A DNA stretch of 64,000 nucleotides from DASQPR01 sp963797605 (GTDB taxonomy: Bacteria > Actinomycetota > Actinomycetes > Mycobacteriales > Micromonosporaceae), in the NCBI GenBank assembly GCA_963797605.1, contig CAWCPX010000016.1, positions 124,001 through 188,000 on the forward strand, read 5' to 3'. The notes under the pieces were generated by a model that made no database searches, was not told the origin of the DNA, and saw only the letters and a program-made list of their open reading frames with translations. The position numbers and the translations under genes are program-made. Shown here piece after piece: positions 25,010 through 34,339 of this stretch; position 1 is the stretch's first letter, and every line of letters begins with the position of its first letter.

Positions 25010-26194
25010 GTGACGATGGCAGGCATGGACGCGGGGCTCAAGCGTGAACTCGAGGCCAAGGTCTACGAGGGAGTGCGGCTGACCCGCGAAGACGGTGAGG
25101 CGCTCTACGCGTCCGACGACTTGGCGTGGCTGGGTCGGCTGGCCCACCACAAGCGCACCGAACTCAACGGCGACCGCGTGATGTTCAACGTCAACCGCCA
25201 TCTCAACCTGACCAACGTGTGTTCGGCCAGCTGCGCATACTGCTCCTTCCAGCGCAAGCCGGGCGAGAAAGACGCCTACACGATGCGGGTTGAGGAAGCC
25301 GTGCGCCTGGCGAAGCAGATGGAAGGCGAGCAGCTCACCGAGCTGCACATCGTCAACGGTCTGCACCCGACGCTGCCGTGGAAGTATTACCCGCGCGTGC
25401 TTCGCGAGTTGAAGACCGCGCTGCCCAATGTGAAGCTCAAGGCGTTCACCGCGACCGAGGTGCAATGGTTCGAGAAGATCTCCGGCCTCGGCGCCAGCGA
25501 GATCCTCGACGAGTTGATCGACGCCGGGCTCGAGTCGCTGACCGGCGGTGGAGCCGAGATCTTCGACTGGGAGGTGCGGCAGCACATCGTCGACCACAAC
25601 ACCCACTGGGAAGACTGGTCACGCATTCACCGCCTCGCACACAGCAAGGGCCTCAAGACGCCCGCCACCATGCTCTACGGGCACATCGAAGAGCCACGGC
25701 ACCGCGTCGATCACGTGATGCGCCTGCGTGAGCTGCAAGACGAGACCGGTGGCTTCGCCGTCTTCATCCCGCTGCGCTACCAGCACGACTTCGTCGACTC
25801 GAAAGACGGCATCGTGCGCAACCGGCTGCAGGCTCGCACGACGATGGCGAGCCCGGCCGAGTCGTTGAAGACGTTCGCGGTCTCCCGGCTCATGCTCGAC
25901 AACTTCCCGCACGTCAAATGCTTCTGGGTGATGCACGGCGTGTCGGTGGCACAGATGTCGCTCAACTTCGGCGTCGACGACCTCGACGGTTCGGTTGTCG
26001 AATACAAGATCACACACGATGCCGACGCGTACGGCACGCCGCAGACGATGCACCGCGAGGATCTGCTGACCCTGATCCAGGACGCGGGTTTCCGGCCGGT
26101 CGAGCGCAACACGCGCTACGAAGTCGTCCGCGAATACGACGCGCCGGTCTCGCTGGCCGAGCGCCGTTCCGAGCCGCAGCAGGTCTGGGCGTAG
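25010..26194 (+). CDS. mqnE: Aminofutalosine synthase, radical SAM
   Basis: This 394-residue radical SAM enzyme performs the first dedicated linkage in the futalosine route, joining the chorismate-derived enolpyruvyl benzoate to SAM. The Fe-S motif is CSASCAYC (C71, C75, C78), preceded by NRHLNLTNV. GTG at 25010 is chosen because AAAGGGAGG lies eight bases before it; the ATG at 25016 is an alternative. A TAGGCT box at 24975-24980 is a possible -10. The related enzyme MqnC was considered, but the stretch LTELHIVNGLHPTLPWKYY and the overall pattern fit MqnE better. Two small membrane-protein genes follow on the same strand. Confidence 0.93.
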   Translation: MTMAGMDAGLKRELEAKVYEGVRLTREDGEALYASDDLAWLGRLAHHKRTELNGDRVMFNVNRHLNLTNVCSASCAYCSFQRKPGEKDAYTMRVEEAVRLAKQMEGEQLTELHIVNGLHPTLPWKYYPRVLRELKTALPNVKLKAFTATEVQWFEKISGLGASEILDELIDAGLESLTGGGAEIFDWEVRQHIVDHNTHWEDWSRIHRLAHSKGLKTPATMLYGHIEEPRHRVDHVMRLRELQDETGGFAVFIPLRYQHDFVDSKDGIVRNRLQARTTMASPAESLKTFAVSRLMLDNFPHVKCFWVMHGVSVAQMSLNFGVDDLDGSVVEYKITHDADAYGTPQTMHREDLLTLIQDAGFRPVERNTRYEVVREYDAPVSLAERRSEPQQVWA

Positions 26195-26240
26195 TGGACG
26201 CGTGTGGGCGTGATGGGTTCGCCGCCGTGAGATCGCGATC

Positions 26241-26723
26241 GTGATGTCACCGGCGAACCCACCGCGCTCGCCCAAGCCCGAGCCGCCGTCGAAGCCATCA
26301 TCCGCGCGGGCGGCCAACTTCCCGCGCCGTGACGCCGACGGCCGCATCGCGCAATTGCCCGACATGCTCGGCGGCGTCTTCTTCTACCTGGTCGTGGGCA
26401 CGATCGTGCTGGTCGCGATCGACGGCCTCGTCTCGCTCTTCAATATCGGCAGGTTCGGCCACGTCTCCGGTTGGCTCGCCGGCATCCTGCTCGTCTTCAT
26501 GTTCGTGGAAGATTTCCGGAGCTGGAAGGGCGCACCGCTGCGGATCGCGGTCGCGTTCGTGGGAGCGGTGTTGGGCATCCTCGCCGGCTCCGCGCTCGGC
26601 GGTCGCATCGACCTCCCCGCCGTGTTCGCCGGCGCGATCAGCGTCGCGCTCGCCGGCGTCATCTACGCGCTCGTCTGGTTCTTCGGCATCCGATTCGTTG
26701 TCAGCCGACTTGGGGAAAGGTAA
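26241..26723 (+). CDS. Small multi-pass membrane protein of unknown function
   Basis: A 160-residue protein with about 40 disordered, proline-rich N-terminal residues followed by four to five hydrophobic helices (for example GVFFYLVVGTIVLVAIDGLV). No family with a known activity was recognised. It begins 46 bp after mqnE and ends six bases before a DUF4229 gene, so the three are likely one transcript. GTG at 26241 and ATG at 26244 are equivalent starts. Its place beside mqnE hints at a link with quinone metabolism, but that is position only. Confidence 0.75.
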   Translation: MMSPANPPRSPKPEPPSKPSSARAANFPRRDADGRIAQLPDMLGGVFFYLVVGTIVLVAIDGLVSLFNIGRFGHVSGWLAGILLVFMFVEDFRSWKGAPLRIAVAFVGAVLGILAGSALGGRIDLPAVFAGAISVALAGVIYALVWFFGIRFVVSRLGER

Positions 26724-26729
26724 CGACCC

Positions 26730-26981
26730 GTGAAGTTCCCTCCGATGGTCAAATACACGCTGGCGCGCGTCGGGATGTTCGTCGTCGTCGCGTTCGCGCT
26801 CATCCCGCTGCATGATCTCCTGCTGCAACTGCTCATCTCCGCTGTCGTGACGAGCATCGCGTCGCTCTTCCTACTCCGGGGCTGGCGCAACGAGGTCGCG
26901 GGCACGCTGGAGCGATCGATGTCAGCGCGCCGGCTCGAAAAGGAGCGGCTTCGGTCCGCCCTCGCCGGCGACGACGAGTAG
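26730..26981 (+). CDS. DUF4229 family small membrane protein
   Basis: An 83-residue protein with two adjacent membrane helices and a charged C-terminal helix (SARRLEKERLRSAL). The pattern, beginning MKFPPMVKYTLARVGMF, fits the DUF4229 family, which is common in actinobacteria near menaquinone genes. The ribosome site GGGGAAAGG overlaps the end of the preceding gene. The function is unknown. Confidence 0.8.
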   Translation: MKFPPMVKYTLARVGMFVVVAFALIPLHDLLLQLLISAVVTSIASLFLLRGWRNEVAGTLERSMSARRLEKERLRSALAGDDE

Positions 26982-27037
26982 CTTCCGCGCAGCTCAGCCC
27001 TTGCCCCGCTCGGCTCACGGGCATCGTGAGATAGAGT

Positions 27038-27150
27038 CACGTGACCGCTTCGCAGCGAAGCCGGTGTGACTCCGGCGCTGTCCCGCAACTGTGATGCCCC
27101 TTGACGCGTTCCGACGCGACGACGGGGACAAGCCAGGTCGCCTGCTAGCG
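27038..27150 (+). ncRNA. Cobalamin (adenosyl-B12) riboswitch
   Basis: The conserved core is visible: AAGCCGGTGTGACTCCGGC followed by GCTGTCCCGCAACTGTGA, then the B12 box AGCCAGGTCGCCTGC at 27131-27145. It stands about 95 bp before an ABC transporter operon with a BtuF-like binding protein. It is therefore expected to shut the operon off when cobalamin is plentiful. Hairpin-forming GC-rich sequence between 27150 and 27235, just before the AGGAGG ribosome site, is the likely expression platform. Confidence 0.93.
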
Positions 27151-27245
27151 GTCGCGAATTGCGCTCTCGAGGAGGGGCGCCTCGCGGGCAGGGGCACCCT
27201 CCCGGTCGGCGAAGCACCTAGAAACCTCGGCCGACAGGAGGAATT

Positions 27246-28205
27246 ATGTCCAGACCCGTGCCCGCAGCCCTCGCGGCTCTCACCGTTGCCGCTCTCGCGC
27301 TCGCTGGTTGCGCGTCCAGCAGCAAGACCACGGCCACCCCGCCCGCGTCGACGACACCCACAGCCGGCGAGACGTTCCCGGTCACGCAGGACGGCACCAC
27401 CGTCGCGGCGAAGCCGATGCACATCGTCTCGCTGTCACCGACCGCCACCGACATGCTGTTCTCGATCGGCGCCGGCTCGCAGGTGATCGCCGTCGACAAG
27501 AACTCCGACTACTTCGGCGCGCAGGCACCGGCGCAGACGCCGCCGGCGAACATCGACGCCTACAAGCCCAACGCCGAGTCCATCGCCGCGCTGAGCCCGG
27601 ACCTCGTCGTGATCGCGAGCGACACCGACAAGATCCAGGAGCAGCTGACCGCGCTGAAGATCCCGGTCTACGTCGCTGCCGCGGCCGTCACGCTCGACGA
27701 CACCTACAAGCAGGAGACGGCGCTCGGCGCGCTGACCGACAACGTGACCGGCGCCACGAAGGTCGTCGCGGATGAGAAGGCCGCGATCGCCGCCGACCTC
27801 GCGAACCTCCCCACGCGCGCGAAGCCGCTGAGCTACTACTACGAACTCGACCCGACGTTCTACTCGGTCACGTCGAAGACGTTCATCGGATCGGTGCTGG
27901 CGATGGCACGCCTGACGAACATCGCGGATCCATCCGACGTCAGTGGCAAGGCGTTCGGTTATCCGCAGCTCTCGGCCGAGACGATCATCAAAGCCAACCC
28001 GGACATGGTCCTGCTGGCCGACACGGTCTGCTGCAAGCAGTCCCTCGCCACCGTGTCCACCCGGCCGGGTTGGTCGACGCTGACCGCCGTGAAGAGCGGC
28101 CACGTCCTGGCGCTCAACGACGACATCGCTTCGCAGTGGGGCACTCGCGTGCCGGCGCTGCTCCAGTCCGTCCTCGCTGAGGCAGCGAAGATCCCCGCTT
28201 CGTGA
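27246..28205 (+). CDS. btuF: Cobalamin-type ABC transporter substrate-binding lipoprotein
   Basis: A 319-residue lipoprotein with lipobox LALAGC near residue 22 and a periplasmic-binding fold of the BtuF/FepB class (HIVSLSPTATDMLFSIGAG at the start, LSPDLVVIASD in the middle). It would capture corrinoids outside the membrane for the permease and ATPase encoded next. The riboswitch upstream points to B12 rather than siderophores. The ribosome site is a perfect AGGAGG. The stop overlaps the GTG start of the permease (GTGA, 28202-28205). Confidence 0.9.
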   Translation: MSRPVPAALAALTVAALALAGCASSSKTTATPPASTTPTAGETFPVTQDGTTVAAKPMHIVSLSPTATDMLFSIGAGSQVIAVDKNSDYFGAQAPAQTPPANIDAYKPNAESIAALSPDLVVIASDTDKIQEQLTALKIPVYVAAAAVTLDDTYKQETALGALTDNVTGATKVVADEKAAIAADLANLPTRAKPLSYYYELDPTFYSVTSKTFIGSVLAMARLTNIADPSDVSGKAFGYPQLSAETIIKANPDMVLLADTVCCKQSLATVSTRPGWSTLTAVKSGHVLALNDDIASQWGTRVPALLQSVLAEAAKIPAS

Positions 28206-29300
28206 CCCGCATGGCCACCACGACGTCGGTCGCCGCGAGCAGCACCGAGCCGGCGCGCCTGAAGGTGCGCTGGCTCGTCGCCGGCATCGTCGCGGTGATC
28301 GTCGCCGCGGTGGCCGGGCTCGCGATCGGACCCGGTACGGATCAATCCGATCGGCGTCTTCATCGAACTGCTCGACCTGATCCCGGGCGTACACCTGCAC
28401 AGTGGCCTGTCCGTGCCGGAAGCCGCGATCGTCACGCAACTGCGGCTCCCCCGGGTCTGCCTCGGCCTGCTGGTCGGGGCGATGCTGGCGCTCTCCGGGG
28501 CCAGCTACCAGGGCGTCTTTCGGAACCCGCTCGCCGACCCGTACCTACTCGGGGTGGCGGCCGGGGCCGGGCTCGGTGCGACGGCGGCGATCGCGTACCG
28601 GCACGCGTTCGGAAACCTGCCCGGCGCGGGTGGGGCCGGCACACCGCTCGGCGTGCCGTTCTTCGCGTTCGCCGGGGCGCTGGTCGCGGTGTCGTTGACG
28701 TTCCTGCTCGGTGCCGCGGGCGGTCGCAACCGCACCCCGGCCACACTCGTCCTCGCCGGCGTCGCGGTGTCCGCGTTCCTCGCCGCCGGGCAGAGCTATG
28801 TGCAGCAGCGGTACGTCGAAACGATCCGCGAGGTCTACTCCTGGATCCTCGGCCGGTTGACCACCGCCGGTTGGCACGATGTGCTGCTACTCCTGCCGTA
28901 CGCGCTGGTCACGGGCATCGTGATGATCTCGCAGCGACGGCAACTCGATGTGATGTCGGTCGGTGACGAGGAGGCGACGAGTCTCGGTGCGAACCCTCGC
29001 CGTACCCGGCTGATTCTGATCATCGCGGCGTCACTCGGCACCGCCGCGGCCGTCTCCGTGTCCGGCCTGATCGGTTTCGTCGGCATCATCGTGCCACACA
29101 CGATCCGGCTCATGGTCGGCACGAGTTACCGCGTGATCCTGCCGCTGTCAGCCCTCTTCGGAGCTGCCTTCCTCGCGCTGACCGACCTCGGCGCGCGCAC
29201 GCTGCTCGCGCCGGACGAGATCCCGATCGGCGTCGTTACCGCGTTTTTCGGAGCGCCGTTCTTCATCCTGATCCTCCGAACCTCCAAGCAGCTGCGATGA
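28202..29300 (+). CDS. btuC: FecCD/BtuC-type ABC transporter permease, frameshifted near 28,333
   Basis: The permease is readable in two frames. The first, from the GTG that overlaps the btuF stop, gives RWLVAGIVAVIVAAVAGLAIGP, the expected first membrane helix, then loses homology near 28331. The second frame resumes at INPIGVFIELLDLIPG (28341 on) and continues to the stop at 29300, with the family motifs LRLPRVCLGLLVGA, LSGASYQGVFRNPLADP and GFVGIIVPH. A single extra base in GACCCGGTACGG would explain it. If the shift is real, only the shorter product from GTG 28413 (295 residues, lacking the first helix) could be made. If it is an assembly error, the transporter is intact. The ATPase start overlaps the stop (ATGA). 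Confidence 0.85.
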
Positions 29301-30070
29301 CGACGGCGGTCAGCGTGCGCGAGGTCGGGGTCACGCTCGACCACACCGAGATCGTGCGCGGCGTAAGCCTCGACGCGGCCGCCGGTGAATGGCTGACGAT
29401 CATCGGGCCGAACGGCGCCGGCAAGTCCACACTGTTGCGGGCGATCGCGGGGCTACTGCCGTTCACCGGCCGGATCGACCTCTTCGGGCAGCCACTGGCC
29501 GACATGAAACGGCGGGTCCGGGCACAGCGCGTCGCGATGGTCATGCAGGACCCGATCGTCCCCGCAGGCATGGCAGTGCTGGATTACGTGCTGCTCGGCC
29601 GTACCCCCTATATGTCCGCTTTGGGTCGTGAATCTGCTCGTGACCTGAGCGCGGTCGCCGCCGTGCTCGACCGGCTCGACCTGCACGGGTTCTCCGGCCG
29701 CCGGCTGGACACGCTGTCCGGCGGCGAGCGGCAACGCGTCTTTCTCGCCCGCGCGCTCGCTCAGGGTGCCAGCCTGCTGCTGCTCGACGAGCCGACATCC
29801 GCGCTCGACATCGGCCACCAGCAAGACGTGCTCGATCTCGTCGACGGCCTGCGCAAAGACGGTGACCTCACCGTGCTCTCGACGATGCACGACCTGTCGA
29901 TCGCCGGTGAGTACGCGGATCGCATGGTCATGCTCGCCGGTGGCCGTGTCGTCGCGGCCGGCTCGCCGCACGAGGTGCTGACCGAGCAACTGCTGGAAGA
30001 CCATTACCACGCACGGGTACGGGTGATCGCCGGCGAGAACGGGCCGCTGATCGTGCCGATTCGCGGCTAA
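29297..30070 (+). CDS. btuD: Cobalamin-type ABC transporter ATP-binding protein
   Basis: A 257-residue ABC ATPase with Walker A GPNGAGKST, the signature LSGGERQRVFLARAL, Walker B LLLLDEPTSALD and the switch histidine in STMHDLSIA. It belongs to the FecE/BtuD group that powers FecCD-type permeases. It overlaps the permease stop by four bases and is the last gene of the riboswitch-controlled operon. The transporter set (binding protein, permease, ATPase) is otherwise complete. Confidence 0.92.
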   Translation: MTTAVSVREVGVTLDHTEIVRGVSLDAAAGEWLTIIGPNGAGKSTLLRAIAGLLPFTGRIDLFGQPLADMKRRVRAQRVAMVMQDPIVPAGMAVLDYVLLGRTPYMSALGRESARDLSAVAAVLDRLDLHGFSGRRLDTLSGGERQRVFLARALAQGASLLLLDEPTSALDIGHQQDVLDLVDGLRKDGDLTVLSTMHDLSIAGEYADRMVMLAGGRVVAAGSPHEVLTEQLLEDHYHARVRVIAGENGPLIVPIRG

Positions 30071-30205
30071 CCGGGTGGGTTGCGATTCGACCGTGCCGAT
30101 TCACGGTTGCCCCGACCACCACAACGCACCACGATCCACTTGCCAGTTATCGGGCCTTCGATCGGCGAATCTTGGTCGCTCGGGACGCAGTACGTTAAGA
30201 AACGG

Positions 30206-32239
30206 CTAACCCAGCTGGGGTGGCATCGGTGCACTGTGGACGATCGCGAGCCGCGAGACCGCGCGGGTCAGCACGACGTAGAGCCGGTTGAGACCCCGTG
30301 GTTCGGCCGCGACGATCTCGGCCGGTTCGACGATGATCACGTGGTCGTATTCGAGACCCTTCGCGACCGAGGCCGGCAGCACGCTGACCCGCTCGTCGGC
30401 GTCGGTGCCACCGAAGGCGATCCCGGCGGACGTGAGCGCCTGCGCCATCGCCGGCACGGCCGCATCGGCCACGATCACGCCGACCGAGCCGTCGTACGCC
30501 AGCGCCGCCCCCACCTCGGCGACCACGGCATCGGCGAGGTCGGTCACGGCGCGAACGGTCAGCGAGCCGTCGTGGCGCAGCGATTGCGCCGGCGGCACCG
30601 CGACATCGAGCGCGGGCAGCAGCCGGTTGGCGAGCGCGAGGATCGACTCCGGCACCCGGAAGCCCATCGTCAGCGGCACCACCGGTGCGTCCGGCTTGCC
30701 GAGATGTCCGAGCGTGTCGCGCCAGTCGCGAGCGGCCCACGGCGAGGTGCCCTGGGCCAGGTCGCCGAGCAGCGTGACCGAGCCGTGCTCGCATCGTCGC
30801 GCGATCGCCCGGCACTGCATCGGCGAGAGGTCCTGCGCCTCGTCGATCACGACGTGGCCGAAGCCACCGGGGCGTTCGAGCAGCCCAGATGCCTCGTCGA
30901 GGAGCACGGCGTCGGCCGCCGACCATTTCGCCGCGCGCACCGATCGGGGCGGCTTCGGCCACAGGATCGAGGCTTGCTCGTCGGCCGTCAGCACGCCCTC
31001 GGCCGCCTCCGCCAACGCGTCCGGGTCGCTGAGCAGCGAAAACACGAGCGCTTCCGGTGTCACGGCCGGCCAGGACGCGTCGAGGAAGCCGGTGACCTGC
31101 GACGACCTGCCCATCTTCCGCAGCCAGGCGTCGCTCGGTGACTCGGCGCGCCGGGCCTCCGACTGCCGCTGCAGCATCGAGACGACCCGCGACCGTACGC
31201 GTTCCCGGCCGAGCGCGTACGGCGGGTCCTCGCGGCGGACGTCGTCGACGATCCGGCGCAACGCGTCGATCGAGATCCGCCACCGATGCGAGCCGTCCGG
31301 GACCTCCATCGGCGCCGCCGGCTTGCCGATCCGGGCCGCAAGCGCGCGGCGAAGCACCTCGGCCATGCGTACGTCGTGCTTCACCGTGGCCGCCGGGACC
31401 GTGTCCGTGCCGGTCGTGACCGTCGGCAACAGTCCCTCCACGGTGGACTGGGTCACGTCGATCTCGCCGAGCGCGGGCAGCACGGCCGCGATGTAGTGCA
31501 GGAACGCCTGGTTCGGCCCGAGGATCAGCACGCCCGCCCGGCGAAGCCGCTCCCGGTGCACGTAGAGCAGGTACGCGGCTCGGTGCAGCCCGACGGCCGT
31601 CTTTCCGGTGCCCGGCGCGCCCTGTACGCACATCGAGGCGTCGAGGTCGGCGCGGACGAGTTCGTCCTGTTCCGGCTGGATCGTGGCGACGATGTCCCGC
31701 ATCGGGCCGACGCGCGGACGCTCGATCTCGCTCGTCAGGATCTTGGAGCTGGTGCCGAGCTCTTCCCCGCGTTCGAGGTGCTCGTCTTCGAAGCTCGTGA
31801 GTTGCGCGGTGCCCGACGCCGCCGAACCCCAGCCGAACCGCCGCCGGATCGCAACGCCCTGCGGGTCGCGCACGCTCGCGCGGTAGAAGGATCGCGAGAT
31901 CGGCGCCCGCCAGTCGAGGATCATCGGCTCGCCGAGGTCGTCGACGACGTGCCGACGGCCGACGTGGTAGGTGTTGCCGGCGTGCTCATCGAGCGCCGTG
32001 CCGAAGTCGAGTCGCCCGAAGAACAGCGGTGCGGCCGGGTCATCGGCGAGTTCGGCGATCCGGCGGGCGAGTTGGCGCCCGAGGCTTTCGGCCGCGAACG
32101 GATCGCCCGCGACCTTGTCGCCGCCCGCGAACAGTTCCTCGGCCCGGGCTCGCATGCGGGCCAGCGCCGCGCGAGAGGCGACGAGGTGGGCGCGTTCGAC
32201 GACTAATTCATGATCGAGATCGGTGGGTACGGTGGACAT
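30206..32239 (-). CDS. HelD/HelR-like RNA polymerase-associated ATPase
   Basis: A 677-residue superfamily 1 NTPase. It has a helical N-terminal arm (ERAHLVASRAALARM), Walker A GAPGTGKTA, Walker B VIDEAQDLSPMQ and the late motif VLTRAVSRLAIVHS. The arrangement and length match HelD/HelR, which release stalled RNA polymerase and, in some actinobacteria, protect it from rifampicin. ATG at 32239 is chosen because homology starts there; the frame runs 46 residues further up without family likeness. No rifamycin-associated element was recognised upstream. It is divergent from an ArsR-type gene. HelD-type identity is good; the HelR resistance role is inference. Confidence 0.85.
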   Translation of the reverse strand: MSTVPTDLDHELVVERAHLVASRAALARMRARAEELFAGGDKVAGDPFAAESLGRQLARRIAELADDPAAPLFFGRLDFGTALDEHAGNTYHVGRRHVVDDLGEPMILDWRAPISRSFYRASVRDPQGVAIRRRFGWGSAASGTAQLTSFEDEHLERGEELGTSSKILTSEIERPRVGPMRDIVATIQPEQDELVRADLDASMCVQGAPGTGKTAVGLHRAAYLLYVHRERLRRAGVLILGPNQAFLHYIAAVLPALGEIDVTQSTVEGLLPTVTTGTDTVPAATVKHDVRMAEVLRRALAARIGKPAAPMEVPDGSHRWRISIDALRRIVDDVRREDPPYALGRERVRSRVVSMLQRQSEARRAESPSDAWLRKMGRSSQVTGFLDASWPAVTPEALVFSLLSDPDALAEAAEGVLTADEQASILWPKPPRSVRAAKWSAADAVLLDEASGLLERPGGFGHVVIDEAQDLSPMQCRAIARRCEHGSVTLLGDLAQGTSPWAARDWRDTLGHLGKPDAPVVPLTMGFRVPESILALANRLLPALDVAVPPAQSLRHDGSLTVRAVTDLADAVVAEVGAALAYDGSVGVIVADAAVPAMAQALTSAGIAFGGTDADERVSVLPASVAKGLEYDHVIIVEPAEIVAAEPRGLNRLYVVLTRAVSRLAIVHSAPMPPQLG

Positions 32240-32460
32240 GGCTGAGCAGTCACCTCGCGGATGAAACCTTCGATTTGCATCGGCAACCACAGGCCGCCCG
32301 GCGCTCGACGGGACCGCGTTGGTGACGGTCGTCGTACCGGCTGTGCCCTCGCGCGGCGTAGTCACTCGCGGTGGCACGCGGAATCAGCCATGCTACTCGC
32401 CGCTCGCGGCGACGGCGCGCGAATTTAGCCCGGCCGGTCGCGGGCGGCAGAATCGACGTC

Positions 32461-33042
32461 ATGAGTTCGTCACCCGAATCCCCTCGGACCACCATCCAGG
32501 ACGCGACGAGCCTTCGGGCCATGGCCCATCCCGCTCGGATGGCGGCGCTGCAGCACCTGATGAAGGTCGGGCCGGCGACCGCGACCGACCTCGCCACGAT
32601 CGCCGGGCTGACCCCGAGCGCGATGAGCTATCACCTGCGCAACCTCGAACGAGCGGGTCTGATCGAGACCGCGGAGAGCCGGGGCGACGGTCGGGAACGG
32701 CTGTGGCAGTCGGTGCACCGGGGCTACGAGATCGAAATGCTTGATCACGGTACGCCGGAGAGCAGGGCGACCTCCCGTCAGCTTCTGGAGGCGTTCATCG
32801 CCTACGAGGACGTGGAGTTGCGCCGGTGGCTGGCGCGGTCGGAGGAGCCGGGGTGGCTCGACACCGGGGTCTTCCTGGAGAGCAGCCTGATGGTCACCGA
32901 TGCTGAGATGGTTGACATCGGGCACCAGATCACGGCGCTCCTGGAGCCATACCGGCGCCCGAACCGTGTCGATCCGCCGGCGGACGCGCGCGCGTCCATC
33001 TGGTTCCTGCGCGCGTTTCCGACCGACGATCCGCTTGCGTGA
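32461..33042 (+). CDS. ArsR-type helix-turn-helix regulator
   Basis: A 193-residue protein with a winged helix of the ArsR/SmtB kind near residues 20-75 (MAHPARMAALQHLM, then TATDLATIAGLTPSAMSYHLRNLERAGLI). The C-terminal half is helical and of unknown ligand. ATG at 32461 is taken; earlier residues are arginine-rich and unlikely. It lies 28 bp before an MFS gene, and that gap holds an inverted repeat, so it probably controls the pump. Confidence 0.87.
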   Translation: MSSSPESPRTTIQDATSLRAMAHPARMAALQHLMKVGPATATDLATIAGLTPSAMSYHLRNLERAGLIETAESRGDGRERLWQSVHRGYEIEMLDHGTPESRATSRQLLEAFIAYEDVELRRWLARSEEPGWLDTGVFLESSLMVTDAEMVDIGHQITALLEPYRRPNRVDPPADARASIWFLRAFPTDDPLA

Positions 33043-33050
33043 AAGAGATA

Positions 33051-33066
33051 TGAAGCATTAGCTTCA
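33051..33066 (+). promoter_or_regulatory. Inverted repeat between the ArsR-type gene and the MFS gene
   Basis: TGAAGC and GCTTCA are perfect inverse arms separated by ATTA. The site is in the 28-bp gap directly upstream of the MFS start at 33071, where a bound regulator could also block the ribosome. Binding by the adjacent regulator is inference. Confidence 0.45.
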
Positions 33067-33070
33067 CAGT

Positions 33071-34333
33071 ATGTCTTTCACAACTGATGCGCCCGTCGGT
33101 CCTCGTTGGTCCGACGTCTACATATCCGCGGGTGCCCGCGCGGTTTCCAGCTGCGGCGACATGCTCGCCGCGACCTCGCTGGTGCTCGCGTTGCAGGCCC
33201 GCGCGGTCAGCCACGCCGGGTTCGTGGTCAGCGCCCTGCTCCTGGCCGCGGCGGTGCCCCCGGTCCTGCTGACGCGGGTCTCCGGCCGGATCGCTGATCG
33301 CTTCGACAGCCGTCATATCCTGATCACGGTCGGGTTGGCGCAGGTCGTCGCGTGCTCGGGGCTCGCGTACGTCACGTCGTTCTGGGCGATCATCACGCTG
33401 GTCGCCGTGCTCGGTGCCGGGCTCGCGATCACCAGCCCGACGCTGAGCGCGCTGACGCCGGCCATGGTCGGCCGGGACAATCTCGGGAAGGCGGGTGCGA
33501 TCGGGCAGACGGCCAGCAGCGTCGGCATGCTGATCGCACCGGTGCTCAGCGGCGTCCTCGTCGGCGCGTACGGCTTCCGGACCCCGCTGCTCATCGACGC
33601 CGCCACGTACCTCGTGATCCCGGTCGCCGGACTCGCGTTGCGTACCCGTCGCCGGGGTGGGGTGGCCAACACGGAGACAGCGCAGGTCACGGAATTGGTG
33701 GACGCGCCGGCGTGGTCGATCGGCCGCGATCCGCTGATCCGGCCGCTGCTCATCCTGTTCGCGGCCGTGGTGGGAGCGATCAGCGCGATCGACGTCGTCG
33801 AGGTCTTCTTCATCCGGCAGACGTTGCACGCGTCCACGACCGTGTTCGGCCTGATCACCGCGATGTGGCTGGCCGGAATCGTGCTCGGAGCCGCGTTCTT
33901 CGGGCGGCGCAAACCCGACGACGGACGGCTGGCCCGATGGATGCTCGGCCTGCTCACCGGCACGGTCATCGTCGCCGGGGTGGCCGGGACCGTACCCGGC
34001 GCGCTCTGGATGGTCCCGCTCTGGATCGTTGGCGGCTTCACGAACGGCGGCGAGAACGTGGCGCTCGGCGTCCTGCTCGGCCGACGCGCACCGGCCGCGA
34101 CGCGCGGCCACGCGAACGCCGTCGTCATGGGCTCGATGAACGCGGCGATCGCGGTCGGCTATGTCGCCGCCGGTCTGGTGCTGTCCGTCGCCGGTACGCG
34201 CGAGATCATGGTCGGAACGGGCGTCCTGGCGCTCGCGCTGACCGCCGTGTTCGCCGGACCGCTGCTACGCGCAGCCAGGGCCGAACGGGCGGCAGCGGCC
34301 GTGCCACCGGCGATGACACCGGTGGCCGTCTGA
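33071..34333 (+). CDS. MFS transporter, likely drug efflux
   Basis: A 420-residue major facilitator protein with about 12 membrane helices and a loop GRIADRFDSRH of the MFS drug-efflux class. It sits immediately after an ArsR-type regulator, a common layout for inducible efflux. The substrate is unknown. The C-terminus is convergent with topA, with six bases between the stops. Confidence 0.9.
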   Translation: MSFTTDAPVGPRWSDVYISAGARAVSSCGDMLAATSLVLALQARAVSHAGFVVSALLLAAAVPPVLLTRVSGRIADRFDSRHILITVGLAQVVACSGLAYVTSFWAIITLVAVLGAGLAITSPTLSALTPAMVGRDNLGKAGAIGQTASSVGMLIAPVLSGVLVGAYGFRTPLLIDAATYLVIPVAGLALRTRRRGGVANTETAQVTELVDAPAWSIGRDPLIRPLLILFAAVVGAISAIDVVEVFFIRQTLHASTTVFGLITAMWLAGIVLGAAFFGRRKPDDGRLARWMLGLLTGTVIVAGVAGTVPGALWMVPLWIVGGFTNGGENVALGVLLGRRAPAATRGHANAVVMGSMNAAIAVGYVAAGLVLSVAGTREIMVGTGVLALALTAVFAGPLLRAARAERAAAAVPPAMTPVAV

Positions 34334-34339
34334 TGCCGG

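Noticed and set aside
30195..31631. Second minus-strand frame inside the HelD/HelR-like gene
   Set aside because: It is a shadow frame; the HelD/HelR frame has all ATPase motifs.
32240..32460. Rifamycin-associated element upstream of the HelD/HelR-like gene
   Set aside because: No sequence resembling the element was recognised in the divergent promoter region.
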